Below, in pieces: positions 25,584 to 34,755 of a stretch of 64,000 nucleotides of DNA (position 1 is the first letter of the stretch; every line of letters starts with the position of its first letter). The DNA comes from Nocardia sp. XZ_19_385 (lineage in GTDB: Bacteria; Actinomycetota; Actinomycetes; Mycobacteriales; Mycobacteriaceae): contig NZ_JACVEE010000002.1 in assembly GCF_015355755.1 (NCBI RefSeq), positions 2,170,001 through 2,234,000 on the forward strand. Direction: 5' to 3'. The notes beneath the pieces were generated by a model. That model worked only from the letters and a program-made list of their open reading frames with translations, was not told where the DNA came from and ran no database searches. The position numbers were made by a program, and so were the translations under genes.

Positions 25584-26846
25584 ATGTTCGAATGGTCCGA
25601 GACCGATGTCATGATCCGCGATGCCGTGCGCGCCTTCATCGCCAAGGAAGTGCGCCCCAACCTCGACGCCCTCGACAGCGGCGAAATGCAGCCGTACCCA
25701 GTGATCCGGAAGCTGTTCAGCGAGTTCGGGATCGACGCCATGGGCGGCGAAGCGGTCGACAAACTGCTGGCCCGGCAGCGCAAGATCGAGGAAGCCATCG
25801 CGGCGGGTGAGCCGAAGCCGGAGAAGAAGGAGAAGTCCTCCGGCGGTAGCCCGTTCGCGGGTCAGGAATCGCTGATGGCGGTGCTGATCGGCGAACTGTC
25901 CGGAGTCTGCATGGGTTTGGTCACCGCCATGGGCGTATCCATCGGTCTCGGCGCCACCACCATCCTCTCGCGCGGCACGCTCGCGCAGAAGGAGCGGTGG
26001 ATCAAGGACATCGTGACCATGCAGAAGGTCGCGGCCTGGGCGATCACCGAACCCGACTCGGGCTCGGACGCGTTCGGCGGCATGAAGACCTACGTCAAGC
26101 GCGACGGCGATGATTACATCCTCAACGGCCAGAAGACCTTCATCACCAACGGCCCGTTCGCCGATGTGATGGTGGTCTACGCCAAGCTCGACGAGGGTGA
26201 CGGCGCGGACAAGCGCGAGCGCAAGGTCCTGACCTTCGTCCTGGACAAGGGCATGGACGGCCTCACCCAGGGCAAGCCGTTCAAGAAGATGGGCCTGCAC
26301 TCCTCGCCGACCGGCGAATTGTTCTTCGACAACGTGCGTTTGGGCAAGGATCGCCTGCTCGGCGAGACCGAGGAGCACAAGGGCGGCGACGGACGCGAAA
26401 GCGCCCGTTCGAGTTTCACCGCCGAACGCATCGGCGTCGGGTTCATGGCGCTGGGCATCATCAACGAATGTCACCGGCTCTGCCTGGATTACGCCAAGAA
26501 CCGCAAGCTCTGGGGCCAGGAGATCGGCCGCTTCCAGCTGGTTCAGCTCAAGCTGGCCAAGATGGAGATCGCCCGGATCAACGTGCAGAACATGGTGTTC
26601 AACGTGCTCGAGCGGGGCCGCGCCGGCAAGCCGCCGAGCCTGGCCGAAGCCTCGGCGATCAAGCTGTACGCCTCCGAAGCGGCCACCGAGGTCGCGATGG
26701 AAGCCGTCCAGTTGTTCGGCGGCAACGGCTATATGACCGAGTACCACGTCGAGCAGCTCGCCCGCGACGCCAAGTCGCTGATGATCTACGCGGGCAGCAA
26801 CGAGATCCAGGTGACCCACATCGCCAAAGGCCTGCTGGCCCAGTGA
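25584..26846 (+). CDS. fadE: Acyl-CoA dehydrogenase with relocated catalytic base
   Basis: FAD enzyme of 420 residues that desaturates acyl-CoA. Signatures: AWAITEPDSGSD (FAD and substrate binding), LNGQKTFITNG, QLFGGNGYMTEYHVE. At the MCAD-type catalytic position (usual YEGTNEIQ) it has IYAGSNEIQ with Ala403. Glu281 in FTAERIGVGFMALG aligns with the isovaleryl/long-chain-type base position, so it probably uses that geometry. A Lys/Glu-rich loop (about 66-90) is inserted in the N-terminal helical domain. The RBS TAGGAGAA precedes the ATG. Last gene of the beta-oxidation cluster before a hairpin. Confidence 0.93.
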   Translation: MFEWSETDVMIRDAVRAFIAKEVRPNLDALDSGEMQPYPVIRKLFSEFGIDAMGGEAVDKLLARQRKIEEAIAAGEPKPEKKEKSSGGSPFAGQESLMAVLIGELSGVCMGLVTAMGVSIGLGATTILSRGTLAQKERWIKDIVTMQKVAAWAITEPDSGSDAFGGMKTYVKRDGDDYILNGQKTFITNGPFADVMVVYAKLDEGDGADKRERKVLTFVLDKGMDGLTQGKPFKKMGLHSSPTGELFFDNVRLGKDRLLGETEEHKGGDGRESARSSFTAERIGVGFMALGIINECHRLCLDYAKNRKLWGQEIGRFQLVQLKLAKMEIARINVQNMVFNVLERGRAGKPPSLAEASAIKLYASEAATEVAMEAVQLFGGNGYMTEYHVEQLARDAKSLMIYAGSNEIQVTHIAKGLLAQ

Positions 26847-26851
26847 GTTCT

Positions 26852-26882
26852 GAACCCGGGTGCGCACCGCGCACCCGGGTTC
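26852..26882 (+). terminator. Terminator hairpin after the acyl-CoA dehydrogenase gene
   Basis: GAACCCGGGTGCG (26852-26864) pairs perfectly with 26870-26882, with a 5-nt loop. It begins 5 nt after the stop codon. Its presence argues against the GTG at 26860 as the start of the next gene. Confidence 0.7.
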
Positions 26883-26904
26883 CGTCGCAAAGGGGCGACC
26901 GGAC

Positions 26905-27762
26905 GTGATCAGCGAAACCACCACTCGGTACAACGACGTCGGCACCCGCGTGCTGTCCGTCGCCGGTACCGGCACACCAATCCTGTTGCTACACGGGTAT
27001 GCCGACAGCGCGGACACCTGGCGAGGGGTGCTCGGTGAACTGGGGAGAGCCGGTCACGCCGCCTTCGCGGTAGACCTCCCCGGCTTCGGCCTGGCCGATC
27101 CACGCCTGCCGGGCCCGCTCACACCCCAGTTCGAAGCCTTCGTGGACGCGATCATCGCCGAGCACGGGCCCGTTGTGCTGGTAGGCAATTCGCTCGGTGC
27201 GGCTACTGCCCTGCGCGCCGCCGCCCGCGACACCACCGGCGCGGTCGCGGCACTGATCACGCTCGACGAACCGGTGATGGCCCAGCACTGGCTGGCCCGC
27301 CTCGCCCACCGCGGCGACTACGCCGGGTTCTTCCGCATTGTCGCGGCGCTCCCGGTCCCCGAACGCGTCTTCCACTGGGGCATCCGTCGCGCTGTCCGCC
27401 TCTTCGTCTACGGCCCGGGCTTCCCCGCCGACCCCGACTTCCTCGCCACCGCAATCCGCTCGATCCCGAACATGCGGGCAGCCGCCGCCCGTGGCGCCGA
27501 CGCCGTCCGCTACGCCCGCGAAAACCCCAGCGGCCACGGCCCTTTGGCGATTACCTGTCCCGCCCTCATCGTGCACGGCGCGAAAGACCGCATCATCCCG
27601 GTATCCGCCAGCCGCGCCCTGCACGCCCTCCTCCCCAGCAGCGAACTCGTCGTGCTCCCGGGCGTGGGCCACTGCCCCCAACTCGATGCGCCGGCCGAAG
27701 TCACCCGGATGGTGCTGTCTTTCATCGCGCGAACGGCGGACGGTCAGTCCGAAACCGGATAG
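26905..27762 (+). CDS. Alpha/beta hydrolase
   Basis: A 285-residue serine hydrolase. The oxyanion-hole segment LLLHGYADSADTW, the nucleophile elbow VGNSLGAAT, an Asp in IVHGAKDRIIP and the final His in GVGHCPQLD complete the catalytic triad. The GTG at 26905 is chosen because an earlier GTG (26860) lies inside the preceding terminator stem. It follows the beta-oxidation operon and might release or activate a substrate for it, which is inference. Confidence 0.88.
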   Translation: MISETTTRYNDVGTRVLSVAGTGTPILLLHGYADSADTWRGVLGELGRAGHAAFAVDLPGFGLADPRLPGPLTPQFEAFVDAIIAEHGPVVLVGNSLGAATALRAAARDTTGAVAALITLDEPVMAQHWLARLAHRGDYAGFFRIVAALPVPERVFHWGIRRAVRLFVYGPGFPADPDFLATAIRSIPNMRAAAARGADAVRYARENPSGHGPLAITCPALIVHGAKDRIIPVSASRALHALLPSSELVVLPGVGHCPQLDAPAEVTRMVLSFIARTADGQSETG

Positions 27763-27773
27763 GCCCCACCGGG

Positions 27774-28025
27774 TTACTCGGACGGCGGGTTCTTCAGCAA
27801 GTCGAGTACTTCGCCGAGAGTGGCGGTGATCGCATCCAGCTTCATGGTGTGCTGGCGCTGGGCCGCGATGACGAGGCCTAGTTGACGGTTACCCCGGCGC
27901 ACTCGGCGGTAAGTATGGCGGAGGTTCGCGTCGGTGCTCACCGCCTTGACCTGCATTGCTGCCAAAATATCGAAGAAATCGTTGCGAAGTTGTTCGATCT
28001 CCCGGCTTTTCGGAGTGCTCCCCAT
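27774..28025 (-). CDS. Hypothetical small helical protein
   Basis: An 83-residue charged protein, strongly helical with heptad-like patterns (SREIEQLRNDFFDILAAM, then LDAITATLGEVLDLLKN). No known domain was recognised; a coiled-coil or small DNA-associated role is possible. ATG 28025 is preferred over GTG 28067 because a TACCGT hexamer (28034-28039) lies 8 nt before it, suggesting a leaderless start. It is convergent with the preceding hydrolase. Confidence 0.55.
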   Translation of the reverse strand: MGSTPKSREIEQLRNDFFDILAAMQVKAVSTDANLRHTYRRVRRGNRQLGLVIAAQRQHTMKLDAITATLGEVLDLLKNPPSE

Positions 28026-28113
28026 GACGTGCAACGGTAGAGGGTCGCCGCGCCGCGGTCTAGCCACTTATGCCGATTGTGGATAACTTTCCGAGCTGTG
28101 GATATGCAGCAGG

Positions 28114-29049
28114 TCAGATGGCGCGGAGGTGGCCGCGGCTGGCGTAGACGTGTTCGGCGATCAGGGTGGCGATGCGGTCGGGGGCCTCGAGCATGGGGAT
28201 GTGGCCTACCCGGTTCATCAGGATGCGATCGGCGGAGTCCGGGAGTTCCTTCAGGTAGCGGCGGGCGTAGACGCGGTTGGGGATGATGCGGTCGTATTCG
28301 GCCAGCAGCAGGCGAACCGGGGTGGGCAGGTCGGATAGGTCCGACATGGCCGGGGCGCGGAAGGTGCCGAGGATCAGCGGCATCATGGCCTGGCAGTGCA
28401 CGGCCGCTTCGATGACCGCGGTGGTGTCGGCGTGGGAGACGGCCGCGGAGTTCTTCACCAGCAGCAGTTTGGTGAGGCGGTGGGTGATCGGGTTGTGTTT
28501 GACGAAACCGCCGACGTGCTTACCGATTTCGATGATCGGCACCATTGACAGGAACTTCAGGCCGACGCGGAATTGTGTGAGGGACGGGGCATTCCAGCCG
28601 CCGGCGGGCGCGATCAGGGTGAGAGTGCGGGCACGGCCGCGCCGCGCCAATTCGATACCGACCCAGCCGCCGAGCGAATTCCCGGCGATATGGCATGTGC
28701 GCCAGCCCATTTCGTCGAGCTGATCTTCGATGCGGTCGGCCAGGGTGTAGATGTCGGTGGACCAGCCGTCACCCGGCGCGCCGCCCCAGTGGCCCGCGAA
28801 GGCCGGTGCGAATACCTCGCACTGGGTGGCCAAGCGGTTGGCCGTCTGCTCCCAGCAGTGCGGCGACAGCATGAAACCGTGCAACAGCAGGAGGGGATCG
28901 CCGGAACCCAGGTGCAGCGCTTTGATCGGCGCCGGCCGGGCGGATTTCTTCTCGGGCGGAGCGGGCCGGTCCGGCTCGGGGCGCGTGGATTGTCCGATGC
29001 GCGAAATTTTTCCGGTTCGCGACGTGGGCTTGCTGGAATCCGACATCAT
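28114..29049 (-). CDS. Alpha/beta hydrolase with basic N-terminal extension
   Basis: A 311-residue hydrolase. The first 50 residues are Ser/Arg/Lys/Pro rich and disordered. The fold follows: LLLHGFMLSPHCWEQ, nucleophile IAGNSLGGWVGIELA, LLLAEYDRIIP (Asp) and NRVGHIPMLEAPD (His). Start chosen at the first of two adjacent ATGs (29049), preceded by GAAAGGG. It is divergent from xthA; the 50-bp intergenic region carries both promoters. Substrate unknown. Confidence 0.88.
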   Translation of the reverse strand: MMSDSSKPTSRTGKISRIGQSTRPEPDRPAPPEKKSARPAPIKALHLGSGDPLLLLHGFMLSPHCWEQTANRLATQCEVFAPAFAGHWGGAPGDGWSTDIYTLADRIEDQLDEMGWRTCHIAGNSLGGWVGIELARRGRARTLTLIAPAGGWNAPSLTQFRVGLKFLSMVPIIEIGKHVGGFVKHNPITHRLTKLLLVKNSAAVSHADTTAVIEAAVHCQAMMPLILGTFRAPAMSDLSDLPTPVRLLLAEYDRIIPNRVYARRYLKELPDSADRILMNRVGHIPMLEAPDRIATLIAEHVYASRGHLRAI

Positions 29050-29087
29050 CGTCGTCGCCCTTTCGGGAGTTCGTCTGACCAGCATTG

Positions 29088-29093
29088 TACGGT
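29088..29093 (+). promoter_or_regulatory. -10 box of a probable leaderless promoter (xthA operon)
   Basis: TACGGT matches TANNNT and ends 6 nt before the GTG start at 29100. It would drive the xthA-RNase-barstar operon. Confidence 0.5.
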
Positions 29094-29099
29094 CGTCAG

Positions 29100-29879
29100 G
29101 TGCCGTACATCATCTCGAGCGTGAACGTAAATGGTGTCCGCGCGGCCACGGGCAAGGGAATGCTCGAATGGCTGGCGGTCACCGAGGCGGACATCGTCTG
29201 CGTGCAGGAGACACGCGCAACCGACGAGCAGACCCTTGCCGCCCTGGCCCCGGCGCTGGACAACGGCTGGTTCCTCGCGCACGCCGAACCGGAGTCCAAG
29301 GGCCGCGCCGGTGTCGGCATCCTGTCTCGGCGGGAGCCGCAGCGGGTGCGGATCGGGTTCGGCAGCACCGAGTTCGGCGCGTCCGGCCGCTACATCGAGG
29401 CCGACTTCGACGACGCCACCGTGGCCAGCGTCTATGTGCACTCGGGGGAGGAGAACACCCCGCGCCAGGACGAAAAGTACCGCTTCATGGCCGAATTCGG
29501 CGCCTACCTGAAGTCGCGCACCGGCGCGTACGTGGTCAGCGGCGACTGGAATATCGCGCCCACCGAACTGGATCTGAAGAACTGGAAGGGCAACCTGAAG
29601 TCCGCCGGGTTCCTGCCAGAGGAGCGGGCCTGGATCCAGGAACTGCTCGCGGCGGGCTACACCGACGTGGTGCGTCAACTGCATCCCGGCGTAGACGGCC
29701 CCTACAGCTGGTGGTCCTACCGCGGCCGCGCCTTCGATAATGATTCCGGTTGGCGCATCGACTATCACCTGGCGCTGAGTGACCTGGCCGAGCGCGCCAA
29801 GCAGGCTGTGGTGGAACGTGCCGCCGCTTACGACCAGCGCTGGTCCGACCATGCGCCGGTGACGGTGCAGTACCGGTGA
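29100..29879 (+). CDS. xthA: Exodeoxyribonuclease III / AP endonuclease
   Basis: A 259-residue base-excision-repair nuclease that cleaves at abasic sites and degrades 3' ends of duplex DNA. Conserved motifs: SVNVNGVRAA, IVCVQETRA (metal-binding Glu), GRAGVGILSR, VVSGDWNIAPTELDL (catalytic Asp and Asn), RIDYHLALS and a C-terminal SDHAPV (catalytic His). The GTG at 29100 gives the family-typical start and follows a -10 box. Its stop overlaps the next gene by 4 nt (GTGA), making a tightly coupled operon. Confidence 0.94.
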   Translation: MPYIISSVNVNGVRAATGKGMLEWLAVTEADIVCVQETRATDEQTLAALAPALDNGWFLAHAEPESKGRAGVGILSRREPQRVRIGFGSTEFGASGRYIEADFDDATVASVYVHSGEENTPRQDEKYRFMAEFGAYLKSRTGAYVVSGDWNIAPTELDLKNWKGNLKSAGFLPEERAWIQELLAAGYTDVVRQLHPGVDGPYSWWSYRGRAFDNDSGWRIDYHLALSDLAERAKQAVVERAAAYDQRWSDHAPVTVQYR

Positions 29880-30319
29880 AACTCACTCCGCCTCGGGCGA
29901 TCGCCGGGTTCGTCGCGGTGGTGGTTGTCGTGCTGCTGGCGTTCTTCGCGGCGCGGGGCACCGACAGCAGCACGCAATCGGCGCCGGGCGTCGGCGCGGC
30001 GTCGAGTGTCAGCGGGGTGCCGGGAACGAAGGCGCCCGGCGTGCCGGAACACGCCTATGTCACCCTGCGGGAGATCGACGCGGGTCGCTGGCCCGGCTCG
30101 GCGAACGCGGCCGGCACTCAGGGCGGCGAACGGTGGATGAACCGGGAGGGCACGCTGGCCCGCACCGACGCCGCGGGCAAGGCCATCACCTATCGGGAAT
30201 GGGATGTGAACCCCAAGCAGCGCAACCGTTCCCGCGACGCCGAACGCATCGTCACCGGTAGTGACGGCTCGGCGTGGTACACCGGCGACCACTACAAGAC
30301 GTTCAAGAGGATGCGCTGA
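29876..30319 (+). CDS. Secreted barnase/RNase Sa-type guanyl-specific ribonuclease
   Basis: A 147-residue protein with an N-terminal hydrophobic signal or anchor (residues 8-27), a Ser/Gly/Pro linker (28-58) and a microbial ribonuclease domain. The C-terminal part reads TYREWDVN, then DAERIVTG and YTGDHYKTFKRM, placing the expected catalytic Glu108, Arg124 and His139. It would cut RNA after G outside the cytoplasm. The GTG start overlaps the xthA stop (GTGA), and its own stop overlaps the barstar ATG. The adjacent inhibitor gene strongly supports an active RNase. Confidence 0.88.
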   Translation: MKLTPPRAIAGFVAVVVVVLLAFFAARGTDSSTQSAPGVGAASSVSGVPGTKAPGVPEHAYVTLREIDAGRWPGSANAAGTQGGERWMNREGTLARTDAAGKAITYREWDVNPKQRNRSRDAERIVTGSDGSAWYTGDHYKTFKRMR

Positions 30320-30822
30320 TGACCCGATCGGTCCCGCTGTCGCAGTTCCTGAGTCCTGCCGCGCAGCCGCCGAAAGCGGCTGCGGCACAACAACCCGCGC
30401 TCGGCGCGCTCGATATCGACGCCGCCGACCTGAGCGGCCTGCGCTACGACGCACCGCCCGGCTTCCTGGTCCGGGAGCTGCGCGGAGTCAAGATGCGCAC
30501 CACCGCAGGCGTTTTCGACGAGTTCGCGGCCGCGTTCCAGTTCCCGTACTACTTCGGCGAGAACAAGGACGCCTTCGACGAATGCCTGCGCGATCTGGGC
30601 GAATTCCTCGGTGACGCGGCGGGATACGTGGCGGTGGTGCGGGATTCGTCCGAGCTGCTCGCCGAGCAGCCCCGGGAGCGGGCGTGGTTCACCGAGGCCA
30701 TCGCCGACTGTGCGGACTACTGGGCGCGCCGGGGCATCAGCTTCCGGGTCGTACTCCAAGGACCGGTGCCCACCGCGCCCGCTTCGGTCGCACCGCAGGT
30801 GATTCCGCTGTCCCTCGACTGA
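30319..30822 (+). CDS. Barstar family ribonuclease inhibitor
   Basis: A 167-residue cytoplasmic immunity protein. Residues 1-55 are a low-complexity extension absent from classical barstar. The barstar fold follows: VKMRTTAGVFDEFAAAFQFP, then YYFGENKDAFDECLRDL, which matches the barnase-binding helix (barstar Asp35 corresponds to Asp84; Trp38 and Asp39 are Asp87 and Glu88 here). Strand and helix elements to FRVVLQGPV end the fold. The ATG overlaps the RNase stop (TGATG), so inhibitor and toxin are translated together. It should neutralise the RNase before export. Confidence 0.88.
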   Translation: MTRSVPLSQFLSPAAQPPKAAAAQQPALGALDIDAADLSGLRYDAPPGFLVRELRGVKMRTTAGVFDEFAAAFQFPYYFGENKDAFDECLRDLGEFLGDAAGYVAVVRDSSELLAEQPRERAWFTEAIADCADYWARRGISFRVVLQGPVPTAPASVAPQVIPLSLD

Positions 30823-30825
30823 GCG

Positions 30826-31461
30826 TCATTTCAGCCGCTGCGCCAGATCCTCACCGAGCAGCACGAACACATCGGTCGTGTACTCGATCAGCTCGTCCCG
30901 GGAGATCGGCAGCTCACCCTGCAACCACGCGGTCAGCGTCTGCACCAGTCCGCCGACCAGGTAGGTCGCCCGGAAATCGATCACCGGGTCCGGCTGTGGT
31001 TCGGTCATGCCGTAGAAGTCGATGCCCTGCGCGGCGACGATGCGCGTGAACAGCCGGATGGATTCGGTAGTCCTGGTCCGTAATTCGGGCGTCGCCTGGC
31101 CCACGATCAGCGCCACCTTGGCTTTGCGCGGGTCGTCGGTGAGCAGGCGGATGCCGGCGCTGATCGCGGATCGCGCCATGCCCCGGGTGTCCGCCGGCGC
31201 CTCGCGCAGGCCCGCGGCGATGGCGATGGCGAGTTCCTCGGTGATCCGGTCGATCAGTCCGGTGAGTACGGCATCGCGGCTGTCGAAGCTTTCGTAGTAG
31301 TACCGCTCGTTCAACCCCGCCTGTGCGCACAGGCCGGACACGGTGAGCTTGGTCAGCCCCTGGGTGCCGATGACTTCGAGGGCGGCATCCAGCAGGGCCG
31401 TGCGCCGCTGCGCGCGCCGCTCGTCCGCGGAGATTCCACCGTAGGTCCGCTGTGCTGCCAC
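30826..31461 (-). CDS. TetR family regulator (divergent to MpaB-like oxygenase)
   Basis: A 211-residue repressor; HTH at about residues 17-65 (RRTALLDAALEVIGTQGLTK and CAQAGLNERYYYESFDSRDAVL). The C-terminal domain carries a TYLVGGLVQTLTAWLQGEL helix seen in TetR_C-type domains. GTG start at 31461. It is divergent from the MpaB-like gene at 31609 and an inverted repeat lies between them, so it probably controls that gene. Confidence 0.88.
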   Translation of the reverse strand: MAAQRTYGGISADERRAQRRTALLDAALEVIGTQGLTKLTVSGLCAQAGLNERYYYESFDSRDAVLTGLIDRITEELAIAIAAGLREAPADTRGMARSAISAGIRLLTDDPRKAKVALIVGQATPELRTRTTESIRLFTRIVAAQGIDFYGMTEPQPDPVIDFRATYLVGGLVQTLTAWLQGELPISRDELIEYTTDVFVLLGEDLAQRLK

Positions 31462-31515
31462 TCCACGATTGTTGCAGTGCCGGCGGGGGTGCGGGGCGCG
31501 GGTGCTGATCATCAA

Positions 31516-31537
31516 TCTGGCATGAACTCTTGCCAGA
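31516..31537. promoter_or_regulatory. Candidate TetR operator between TetR and MpaB-like genes
   Basis: TCTGGCA (31516-31522) and TGCCAGA (31531-31537) form a perfect 7-bp inverted repeat with an 8-nt spacer in the 147-bp divergent region. Confidence 0.55.
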
Positions 31538-31608
31538 AGTCGGATTCGGCGCGATCCTGGTGTGAGCGGGTCTCGATGCGGAGACTCCAGCGATGAGGTG
31601 AGGCAGCT

Positions 31609-32538
31609 GTGAGCGCTCCGGGATATTTCGCCGACAATTCGATGATCCGGCGGGTCATGCGCAAGCGTGCGGTAGGACTCACCTATGGCCAGCGCGCGCT
31701 GGTCATCGGGGCAGTGCACCCGCTGCTCTACGTCGGGACCGCCGAGAATTCCGCCCATCGGATGACCCCGTACACGCGGCTCGCACTGACCGGCAAGCTG
31801 TTCGAAGCGGTCTTCCTGGGTAGCAAGGACGAAGCCGATCGGGCGTTGGAGTTCACCCGGAAGAAGCACGCGCCCGTGCAAGGCGCGCTTCCCGAAGACG
31901 CGGGCACGCACCCCGCGGGCACGGCCTACTCCGCGCGCGATCCACATCTGATGTTCATGACGATGGCCTTCACCTTCGATTCCGCCGAGGTGATGTACGA
32001 CCTGCTGGTCCGCAAACTCACCGCCGGTGAACGCGAAGGCCTGTATCAGGATTACGTCCGCTGGGCCGAGCTGTTCGGCATGCCCGCCGACGCCGCCCCC
32101 GCCGACTATCCGGCGTTCCGGAAGTACTTCGACGACTACCTGGCCTCCGACGAGCCGTTCCTGACCGAGGAAGCGCACCTGGTCGGTTCCTATCTCGCGG
32201 GTTCGCGCGTGGCCTACCCGCAGCGCCCACCCATGCAGCAGGTCACTTCGGCCTTCTTCCTGCTGGTGCAGGGCAGTCTGCCGTCCGGGGTCCGTGAGAT
32301 CTACGGCATGCGCTGGGGAATGGCCGAGGAGGTCGCCTACCGCGCGCTCGCTCAGGGCATCCGGACCGCCCACATCGAACTGCCGCTTGTCCCGCCGGTG
32401 CTGCGAGACAGTTTGGCCGGTCCGAGTGCGCCCCTCTACCGAATCGTCGCGAAGCGGGAACAGGAGCTGGCGCGGGCGGGGCTGCCGAGTATGCCCGGTG
32501 TGCAGCCCGAGACCTGGGCGGCTAGAAATTCCGCTTGA
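31609..32538 (+). CDS. MpaB-like oxygenase (DUF2236)
   Basis: A 309-residue protein of the oxygenase MpaB/latex-clearing (Lcp) superfamily, whose members bind haem b and oxidise hydrocarbon or rubber-like substrates. The core pattern is visible: an early IGAVHPLLYVGTAENS, then HLMFMTMAFTFDSAEVMYDLLVRKL, MPADAAPADYPAFRKYFDDY and a C-terminal WGMAEEVAYRAL. GTG start with GATGAGG upstream. Substrate unknown. Divergence from a TetR gene suggests inducible expression. Confidence 0.85.
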   Translation: MSAPGYFADNSMIRRVMRKRAVGLTYGQRALVIGAVHPLLYVGTAENSAHRMTPYTRLALTGKLFEAVFLGSKDEADRALEFTRKKHAPVQGALPEDAGTHPAGTAYSARDPHLMFMTMAFTFDSAEVMYDLLVRKLTAGEREGLYQDYVRWAELFGMPADAAPADYPAFRKYFDDYLASDEPFLTEEAHLVGSYLAGSRVAYPQRPPMQQVTSAFFLLVQGSLPSGVREIYGMRWGMAEEVAYRALAQGIRTAHIELPLVPPVLRDSLAGPSAPLYRIVAKREQELARAGLPSMPGVQPETWAARNSA

Positions 32539-32547
32539 TGGGCATGA

Positions 32548-33591
<1,044 letters not shown>

Positions 33592-33617
33592 CCCGCACCG
33601 CACCTGTTGCGCGCGAC

Positions 33618-34664
33618 ATGCTCGGAGGCGGACAGGTGCAGATCGACAAGATCAAAGCTGGAATCGAACGGCAGATCCAGGCCCGCCCGTGGCTGGACCA
33701 CCTGGTCCGCGCGGGCGGGCGGTACAACCGGCAGCGCGGTGACTACTACGCCGCCGGGATCACCTATTTCACTGTGCTGTCGCTGTTTCCGCTGCTGATG
33801 GTGGCGTTCGCGATCGCGGGTTTCGTGCTGCACAGCCACCCGGAATCGCTCGGCGAAATCCAGCAGAAGGTGATCGAGAACATCCCGGGCGAATTCGGTG
33901 ACCAGGTCAACGATCTGATCGAGCAGGCCGTCGACTCCCGCGGCACCGTCGGCATCCTCGGCTTGCTCGGCGCGTTCTACGCGGGTCTGGGCTGGATGGC
34001 CAATCTGCGCGCGGCACTTACCGAACAGTGGGAACAGAAGACCGAACAAGCCAATTGGTTCCTCGCCAAACTCTCCGACCTCGGCGCCCTGGTCGGCCTG
34101 GCCCTCGCCTTCGGCGTCTCCCTCGGCCTGTCCGCCCTCTCCTCCAGCAACCTCGGCAAGAGCTTGCTGAGCAAGCTCGGCTTGGCTGACCTGCCCGGCG
34201 CCCGCCTGGCCCTCTCGCTCGTCTCGCTGGTCCTCGCGCTCCTCGCCACCTGGGCGGTCTTCGCCTGGATCATCGCCCGCCTGCCCCGTGAACCGATCTC
34301 CCTGGCCAGCGCCGCGAAAGCGGGCCTGATGGCCGCCGTCGCCTTCGAGATCTTCAAATTCGTCGCTTCGCTGTACTTGCGGACCGTGCTCCGCAGCCCC
34401 GCCGGCGCCACCTTCGGCTCCATCATCGGCCTCATGGTCTTCAGCTACGTCACCTACCGGATCATCCTCTTCGCCACCGCCTGGGCCGCCGAAGCCAGCG
34501 AAAACACCCCCACCACCGACGAATCCACCCCCACCCCGGCCCCCGCCATAATCCGCCCCCGCGTCATCACTCCCACCCTCCCCAAAGGCACCGGCCTCGC
34601 CCTCTTCAGCGCCGGCGCCCTCACCACCGCCGTCCTCTCCGCCCTGAGCCGCCGCCGGCGTTGA
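33618..34664 (+). CDS. YihY/BrkB (YhjD) family inner membrane protein
   Basis: A 348-residue membrane protein with six or more helices. The typical YihY/BrkB order is seen: a basic N-terminus, GGRYNRQRGDYYAAGITYFTVLSLFPLLMVAFA, IPGEFGDQVNDLIEQAV, AFYAGLGWMANLRAALTEQW and GATFGSIIGLMVFSYVTYRIILFATAWAAE. A Pro/Thr-rich tail follows. Molecular function is uncertain; YhjD has been linked to lipid A export in E. coli, which has no clear counterpart here. Probably co-transcribed with trpS. Confidence 0.9.
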   Translation: MLGGGQVQIDKIKAGIERQIQARPWLDHLVRAGGRYNRQRGDYYAAGITYFTVLSLFPLLMVAFAIAGFVLHSHPESLGEIQQKVIENIPGEFGDQVNDLIEQAVDSRGTVGILGLLGAFYAGLGWMANLRAALTEQWEQKTEQANWFLAKLSDLGALVGLALAFGVSLGLSALSSSNLGKSLLSKLGLADLPGARLALSLVSLVLALLATWAVFAWIIARLPREPISLASAAKAGLMAAVAFEIFKFVASLYLRTVLRSPAGATFGSIIGLMVFSYVTYRIILFATAWAAEASENTPTTDESTPTPAPAIIRPRVITPTLPKGTGLALFSAGALTTAVLSALSRRRR

Positions 34665-34692
34665 GGGTGTGATCTGTTCGTCCGAATCCGAT

Positions 34693-34722
34693 GGAACCGA
34701 GATCGCATTTGTAGCGTCCAAC
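34693..34722 (+). promoter_or_regulatory. ECF-sigma-type promoter of the first ESX-like module
   Basis: GGAACC (34693-34698), a 16-nt spacer and CGTCCAAC (34715-34722) match the -35 GGAAC and -10 CGTC pattern of extracytoplasmic-function sigma factors. It starts 33 nt before the YbaB gene at 34756. Near-identical copies occur at 36525-36554 (+) and 57318-57347 (-). Confidence 0.7.
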
Positions 34723-34755
34723 CTTCTGACGAGACATTCGATCTGAGGGTTCACT

